From: an uncultured Eggerthellaceae bacterium | GTDB lineage: Bacteria > Actinomycetota > Coriobacteriia > Coriobacteriales > Eggerthellaceae | DNA length: 8,706 bases | Assembly (NCBI GenBank): GCA_910585565.1 | Contig: CAJUFC010000147.1 | Location: 1 to 8,706, forward strand | Direction of reading: 5' to 3' | Part shown: positions 5,511-8,706 of the stretch, piece after piece | Layout of the letters: the number at the start of each line of letters is the position of its first letter | Position numbering within the stretch: the first letter of the stretch is position 1 | Program-made: the position numbers and the translations under genes | Notes under the pieces: model-generated | Told to the model about the DNA's origin: nothing | Seen by the model: only the letters and a program-made list of their open reading frames with translations | Databases searched by the model: none

Positions 5511-6194
5511 TCAGACGACATATCCTTGGCCGCGTCGCGTCTGCACGAAGTCTGGCGGCACGCCGATGGAGGCAAGCGTGCTCCGGAGTCGATTGACGTT
5601 CACGGTGAGCGTGTTGTCGTCGATGAACGCGTCTGACTCCCACAGGTCGCACATCAAGTCGGAGCGCGACACGACGGTGCCCGGGCAGCTCATGAGCAGA
5701 GCCAAGATCTGCTGCTCGTTGCGGGTGACGACAACGCTTTTGCCATCGAACGAGACGCTTGACGAGCGCAGGTCCAGCGTGACGCCGGCGTGCGTGAGGG
5801 TGCTGCGATGCGCATCCGGGGCTGCCTGGCGCTTGAGCAAGGCCTCTATCCGCGCGATGAGCACGGCGGGGCGGTAGGGCTTCGTGATGTAGTCGTGCGC
5901 CCCCAGCTTCATGGCCAGCACCTCGTTGAACTCATCGGTCATGGAGGTGAGGACGATGATGGGCGTATCGCTCGATTTGCGTATCTCGCGGCAGATGGCA
6001 TGCCCGCTCACGCTGCCGTCTTCGCTCGGCAGATTCAAGTCGAGCAAGATGCAGTCGGGATGTGCCGCCAAGGCGTCGGAGGCCGCTTGCTCGAAGTCGG
6101 TGCACACGCGCGTGTCGTACCCCTCCAGCATGAGCAGCTTCGCCAGCTCGCTGCGCATCGCATTATCGTCTTCGACTATGTAGATCAGTGCCAT
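5511..6194 (-). CDS. OmpR-family response regulator, BceR-like
   Basis: A 227-residue regulator. The receiver domain (about 1-120) shows the acidic pair D9/D10, phospho-acceptor D52 in LLDLNLP, T83/S84 and K105 in TKPY. The C-terminal winged helix (about 130-227) carries DNTLTVNVNRLR and ends in RRGQGYVV, typical of BceR-like proteins. The start at 6194 is where the receiver fold begins (MALIYIVEDD); longer in-frame starts would run back through the rubrerythrin terminator. No ribosome site precedes it, while an extended -10 ends 8 bases upstream, suggesting a leaderless transcript. The kinase follows one base after the stop. It should activate the transporter operon downstream. A SVSG insertion just after the conserved DG near the phosphorylation site is unusual compared with relatives I remember. 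Confidence 0.93.
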   Translation of the reverse strand: MALIYIVEDDNAMRSELAKLLMLEGYDTRVCTDFEQAASDALAAHPDCILLDLNLPSEDGSVSGHAICREIRKSSDTPIIVLTSMTDEFNEVLAMKLGAHDYITKPYRPAVLIARIEALLKRQAAPDAHRSTLTHAGVTLDLRSSSVSFDGKSVVVTRNEQQILALLMSCPGTVVSRSDLMCDLWESDAFIDDNTLTVNVNRLRSTLASIGVPPDFVQTRRGQGYVV

Positions 6195-6202
6195 AGATGG
6201 CA

Positions 6203-6211
6203 ATTGTAGCA
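6203..6211 (-). promoter_or_regulatory. Extended -10 promoter for the regulator, probably leaderless
   Basis: The minus strand reads TGC-TACAAT (6211-6203), an extended -10 with five of six consensus bases. Eight bases separate it from the regulator ATG at 6194, so transcription should begin at or within a base or two of the start codon. No TTGACA-like -35 is found at 17-19 bases, consistent with reliance on the TG extension. Confidence 0.55.
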
Positions 6212-6230
6212 AGGTTGGCGCCTGGGCGCG

Positions 6231-6276
6231 AAAAAGAATGCCCGCCTCGAGGGAAGGGTGCTCCTCCAAGGCGGGC
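6231..6276 (-). terminator. Intrinsic terminator downstream of rubrerythrin
   Basis: On the minus strand GCCCGCCT (6276-6269) pairs with AGGCGGGC (6247-6240) across a 21-base loop, and is followed by ATTCTTTTT (6239-6231). The stem plus T-run, 38 bases after the rubrerythrin stop, is a good Rho-independent terminator. It separates rubrerythrin from the Bce module. Confidence 0.85.
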
Positions 6277-6313
6277 GGACGGTGGTGCGGGGCTGGCCTT
6301 GCGGCGCGGGTGC

Positions 6314-6853
6314 TTAGTAGTTGGTGGCCCGTATCTCGAAGTGAGCCTGCGGGTGGTCGCAGACAGGGCACTTTTCAGGTGCCTCGGTGCCAATGTGGAT
6401 GTGTCCGCACACCGTGCAGTACCACACCTTCACCTCGTCGCGCTTGAACACCTCGCCGTTCTCGACGCGCTCGATAAGCTGCTCGAAGCGCTCCTTGTGG
6501 GCAAGCTCGATCTTGGCGAGCATGTCGAACCATTCGCCGATCTCGTCGAAGCCCTCCTTGCGCGCGGTTTCGGCGAAGTTGGCATACAGCTCGATGCCCT
6601 CGTGCTCCTCGTCTTCGCGCGCGGCGTTGAGGTTGTCGAGCGTGGGCGGCACCTCGCCGTCATGCAGCTTCTTGAACATGAGCTTAGCGTGATGCAGCTC
6701 GTTTGCCGCCGTCTCGTCGAAGATCTCGGAGATCTGCACGTACCCGTCCTTTTTTGCCTGCTGTCCATAGAACGTGTACTCGCAGTAGGCACGTGCCTCG
6801 GCCTTGAGCGCGGTCTCGAAGTTCTTCCAGGTCTTGGATTTTTTCAGGTCCAT
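6314..6853 (-). CDS. Rubrerythrin
   Basis: A 179-residue non-haem iron peroxidase. The ferritin-like four-helix domain (about 1-140) shows the di-iron ligand pattern: E19 in EARAY, E52-x2-H55 in NELHHA, the HEGIELYANFAE helix, and E116-x2-H119 in IELAHKERF. A C-terminal rubredoxin-like domain carries C146-x2-C149 (CTVCG) and C162-x2-C165 (CPVCD). It reduces hydrogen peroxide in the cytoplasm using electrons from rubredoxin or a reductase. The ATG at 6853 is chosen because AAGGAG (6865-6860) lies 6 bases upstream; the nearby in-frame ATG at 6859 directly abuts that site. It is monocistronic, with a terminator downstream and a divergent promoter region upstream. Length and motifs are standard. 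Confidence 0.96.
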   Translation of the reverse strand: MDLKKSKTWKNFETALKAEARAYCEYTFYGQQAKKDGYVQISEIFDETAANELHHAKLMFKKLHDGEVPPTLDNLNAAREDEEHEGIELYANFAETARKEGFDEIGEWFDMLAKIELAHKERFEQLIERVENGEVFKRDEVKVWYCTVCGHIHIGTEAPEKCPVCDHPQAHFEIRATNY

Positions 6854-6882
6854 TTTCATCTCCTTCGTTACGGGTCGATAGC

Positions 6883-6888
6883 ATTCTA
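6883..6888 (-). promoter_or_regulatory. Candidate -10 for rubrerythrin
   Basis: TAGAAT on the minus strand matches five of six -10 bases and lies 29 bases before the start codon, a suitable distance. No good -35 is visible at 16-18 bases, where the opposite gene's -10 lies. Confidence 0.4.
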
Positions 6889-6909
6889 ATATGCGCCTGC
6901 GAGCTGCCC

Positions 6910-6915
6910 TATAAT
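6910..6915 (+). promoter_or_regulatory. Candidate -10 (TATAAT) for the lipid kinase operon
   Basis: A perfect TATAAT on the plus strand, 58 bases upstream of the ATG at 6974. The position 17 bases upstream reads TAATAT, a poor -35, and overlaps the opposing -10 of rubrerythrin. A transcript starting near 6922 would have a leader of about 50 bases containing the AGGAGGG ribosome site. Confidence 0.45.
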
Positions 6916-6973
6916 GATGGCGGGCTGTCAACAATCCGTTTTTGCATCGGCTTCAAAAGGAGGGAATGCCAAG

Positions 6974-7918
6974 ATGAGCGATCTGGGACGCGTGGGCATC
7001 ATCGCGAACCCCGTTGCCCAAAGCGGGGCATGCGCTGCGGTCGCAGAATCGTTTGCCGACATGCTCTGCCAGCAGGTGGGGCAAGACGCATGCCGGCTGC
7101 TTTTGACCGAGCATCCCGGACACGCCATCGACATGGCGCGCGCGACCCATGACGTCTACGACACGCTCATCGCCATCGGCGGCGACGGGCTTGTGCACGA
7201 GGCAGCAAACGGGCTTATGCGCATCCCGCCAGAGTATCGGCCCGACCTTGCCGTGGTGCCCGTAGGGTCGGGAAACGACTACGCGCTCACGCTGGGCATG
7301 TCCAAAGACCCGCAGCGCGCCTTGGAGCAGATTCTCGCCCATGACGCTCGCCGGATGGATGTGGGGTGCGTCAACGACGAGTATTTCGTCGAGACGCTTT
7401 CGTTCGGAATAGACGCCGCCATCGCCCTTGACACTGTCGAGCGGCGCAAGAAGAGCGGACGGCATGGCACGATTCTCTATATGGAAAGCGGCATCGACCA
7501 GATACTCAACCATCGCGTCGCCAACGCCTACCATGCCGAGCTGTCTCGAGCGGATGGGGAGGCGCCCTCGCTTGCCCTTGCGGGCGAGTCATATGTGTTC
7601 GCCGTCCAGATCGGCAAGACCTATGGCGGACACTTCAAGATATGCCCGGACGCAGACCCGCAAGACGGCCTGTTCGACGTGTGCATCGCCCATGCGCCGC
7701 TCTCGGCTGCGCGGGCGCTGCTCGTGTTTTTGCTGGCCAAGGGCGGGCATCATACCGGCTTTGACTGCATGGAGTCCCACCAATGCCCCTCGCTGGTCGT
7801 CGAGTTCGACGAGGCGCCTGCCTGCCAGGCTGACGGCGAGAAGGTCACAGGCACCCACTTCGAGGTCACCATGCTGCCGCGCGAGCTGTCGGTGCTCGTG
7901 GGAGACTACGAGGCCTAG
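6974..7918 (+). CDS. Diacylglycerol kinase-like lipid kinase (DagK/YegS/LCB5 family)
   Basis: A 314-residue protein. The N-terminal catalytic domain begins with VGIIANP and has the nucleotide-binding GGDGLVHEA near residue 70 and VPVGSGNDYA near 97, the family's GTxND motif with Ser in place of Thr. The C-terminal domain carries CPDADPQDGLFDV and QADGE, matching the usual late PDA-DDG-LDV and DGE motifs. Such enzymes phosphorylate diacylglycerol or related lipids at the inner membrane face; in Gram-positives DagK recycles diacylglycerol released in lipoteichoic acid synthesis. The ATG at 6974 has AGGAGGG at 6958-6964, 9 bases upstream; an ATG at 6914 is in frame but overlaps the promoter. The ABC exporter begins 5 bases after the stop, so the two are co-transcribed. 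The substrate is inferred from family only. Confidence 0.92.
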   Translation: MSDLGRVGIIANPVAQSGACAAVAESFADMLCQQVGQDACRLLLTEHPGHAIDMARATHDVYDTLIAIGGDGLVHEAANGLMRIPPEYRPDLAVVPVGSGNDYALTLGMSKDPQRALEQILAHDARRMDVGCVNDEYFVETLSFGIDAAIALDTVERRKKSGRHGTILYMESGIDQILNHRVANAYHAELSRADGEAPSLALAGESYVFAVQIGKTYGGHFKICPDADPQDGLFDVCIAHAPLSAARALLVFLLAKGGHHTGFDCMESHQCPSLVVEFDEAPACQADGEKVTGTHFEVTMLPRELSVLVGDYEA

Positions 7919-7923
7919 CGCGC

Positions 7924-8706
7924 ATGCGCGTCTTTCGCCATCTGCTTCGGCACAAGCTCGCCGTGGTTGCGGTCATTGTGCTGCTCGTCGCCCAGGCTGC
8001 CTGCGACCTCGCGCTGCCGCGCTACACCTCAGACATCGTGGACATCGGCATACAGCAGTCCGGCGTCGAGCACGTCACGTGCGAGGAGATGACGTCCACG
8101 ACGCACGAGCAGATATCCTCGTCGCTTTCGGGGCCCGAACGGCAGCTGTTCGAGGCATCCTACGACGAGGATGCAGAAGGGGGGCTCTGGCGGCTGAACG
8201 ATGCTGGGCGCGCGCGGATGGGGGAGCTCGACGCGCTCTTGGCGCCCGTGCTCGTCGCCATCCATGCCGAAGCGGGCGCGGCCCATGCCGACGCCGCCGC
8301 TGCGGGCATGGGCGAGGGGGAAGGCCTCTTGGCCGGGCTCGACGAGGCGGCAAGCGACTCGCTTCTGCGCCAGCGCGCCATCGCGGCGACGATCGCGGAG
8401 TACGAGCAGACCGGCTACGACCTCACGGGCATGCAGATGTCCTATCTCGTGCGCACGGGCGCCATCATGGCGGCGATTGCGCTCGCTGGCATGCTCATCG
8501 CCATCCTCGTCGGGTTCGTTGCGTCTCGCACGGGCGCGCGCATCGGGCGCGATCTGCGCGAGCAGCTGTTCGCGCGCGTCGTGGCGTTCTCGGAGCGCGA
8601 GATCGTGTCGTTTTCGGCGGCATCGCTCATCACGCGAGGCACCAACGACATCCAGCTCATCCAGAACGTGTCCATCATGTTCATGCGCATGGTGCTGTTT
8701 GCTCCC
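7924..8706 (+). CDS. ABC exporter half-transporter, N-terminal part (multidrug/lipid type; runs off window)
   Basis: Open from ATG 7924 to the window end (261 residues), so only the start of the membrane domain is visible. The first helix is at about 11-30, followed by LPRYTSDIVDIGIQQSG, a phrase characteristic of a subfamily of fused membrane/ATPase exporters in Gram-positive anaerobes. A long Ala/Glu-rich segment (about 48-172) precedes the second helix (about 176-200). The next segment, ARIGRDLREQLFARVVAFS followed by TRGTNDIQLIQ, is the conserved first cytoplasmic loop with its TND coupling motif. The ATPase domain should lie beyond the window, and a second half-transporter often follows. 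GAGG at 7910-7913 is 10 bases upstream, and the gap to the lipid kinase is 5 bases, suggesting one operon. The substrate is unknown. Confidence 0.88.
   Translation, partial: MRVFRHLLRHKLAVVAVIVLLVAQAACDLALPRYTSDIVDIGIQQSGVEHVTCEEMTSTTHEQISSSLSGPERQLFEASYDEDAEGGLWRLNDAGRARMGELDALLAPVLVAIHAEAGAAHADAAAAGMGEGEGLLAGLDEAASDSLLRQRAIAATIAEYEQTGYDLTGMQMSYLVRTGAIMAAIALAGMLIAILVGFVASRTGARIGRDLREQLFARVVAFSEREIVSFSAASLITRGTNDIQLIQNVSIMFMRMVLFAP

Noticed and set aside
6195..6371. Extended response-regulator start at 6371
   Set aside because: It would cross the rubrerythrin terminator and 3' end, and the added residues do not resemble a receiver domain.
6926..6931. TTGACA on the minus strand upstream of rubrerythrin
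   Set aside because: A perfect -35 hexamer, but the only -10-like sequence near it is 12 bases away and nothing suitable lies at 16-18 bases.
6914..6973. Extended lipid-kinase start at 6914
   Set aside because: The ATG overlaps the candidate TATAAT, has no ribosome site, and the catalytic domain starts just after the ATG at 6974.
1..8706. CRISPR array, tRNA, rRNA, insertion sequence or phage genes
   Set aside because: No regularly spaced repeats, tRNA-like cloverleaf, rRNA signature or transposase/phage protein motif was seen on either strand.

Overview
The window is GC-rich DNA with dense, mostly operonic genes. It reads as a chromosome segment of an anaerobic Gram-positive actinobacterium, most likely class Coriobacteriia (inference). 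Supporting signs are the rubredoxin and rubrerythrin genes typical of anaerobes, the high GC content, a candidate leaderless promoter and a Bce-type antimicrobial-peptide module in a high-GC background. No rRNA, tRNA, CRISPR array, transposase or phage gene was seen. Both ends of the window cut through ABC-transporter genes.

Layout. 1-591 (+): 3' part of an Opp/Dpp/Nik-type ABC ATPase. 592-761: 170 bases without a gene, holding an 11-bp-period direct repeat and a small inverted repeat. 762-926 (+): rubredoxin. 927-1062: convergent intergenic region with a 12-bp-arm hairpin and a sequence resembling a dispersed REP-like repeat. 1063-6194 (-): a complete Bce-type module, read in the order response regulator (5511-6194), histidine kinase (4397-5509), 158-base regulatory gap, an unannotated 48-residue single-span membrane protein (4092-4238), ABC ATPase (3239-4099) and FtsX-like ten-span permease (1063-3249). 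6195-6313: rubrerythrin terminator followed at once by the regulator's candidate leaderless promoter. 6314-6853 (-): rubrerythrin. 6854-6973: divergent promoter region. 6974-7918 (+): DagK/YegS-type lipid kinase. 7924-8706 (+): start of an ABC exporter half-transporter that runs off the end.

How the genes work together. By analogy with Bce systems, the permease is expected to sense a cell-wall-active peptide through its large extracytoplasmic domain. It would signal to the kinase, which has almost no external domain of its own. The kinase phosphorylates the regulator, which should then switch on the transporter operon from the 158-base gap. That gap carries a 10-bp-spaced direct repeat, two inverted repeats and several GGCAT/ATGCC boxes. 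The small membrane protein overlaps the ATPase start by 8 nt, and the ATPase overlaps the permease by 11 nt, so the three are probably translationally coupled. Rubredoxin and rubrerythrin flank the module and belong to peroxide/oxygen defence. The lipid kinase and the exporter form a separate forward operon with a 5-nt gap.

The best candidate for something undescribed is the 48-residue membrane protein built into the Bce transporter operon. It is positionally reminiscent of, but not recognisably related to, staphylococcal VraH.
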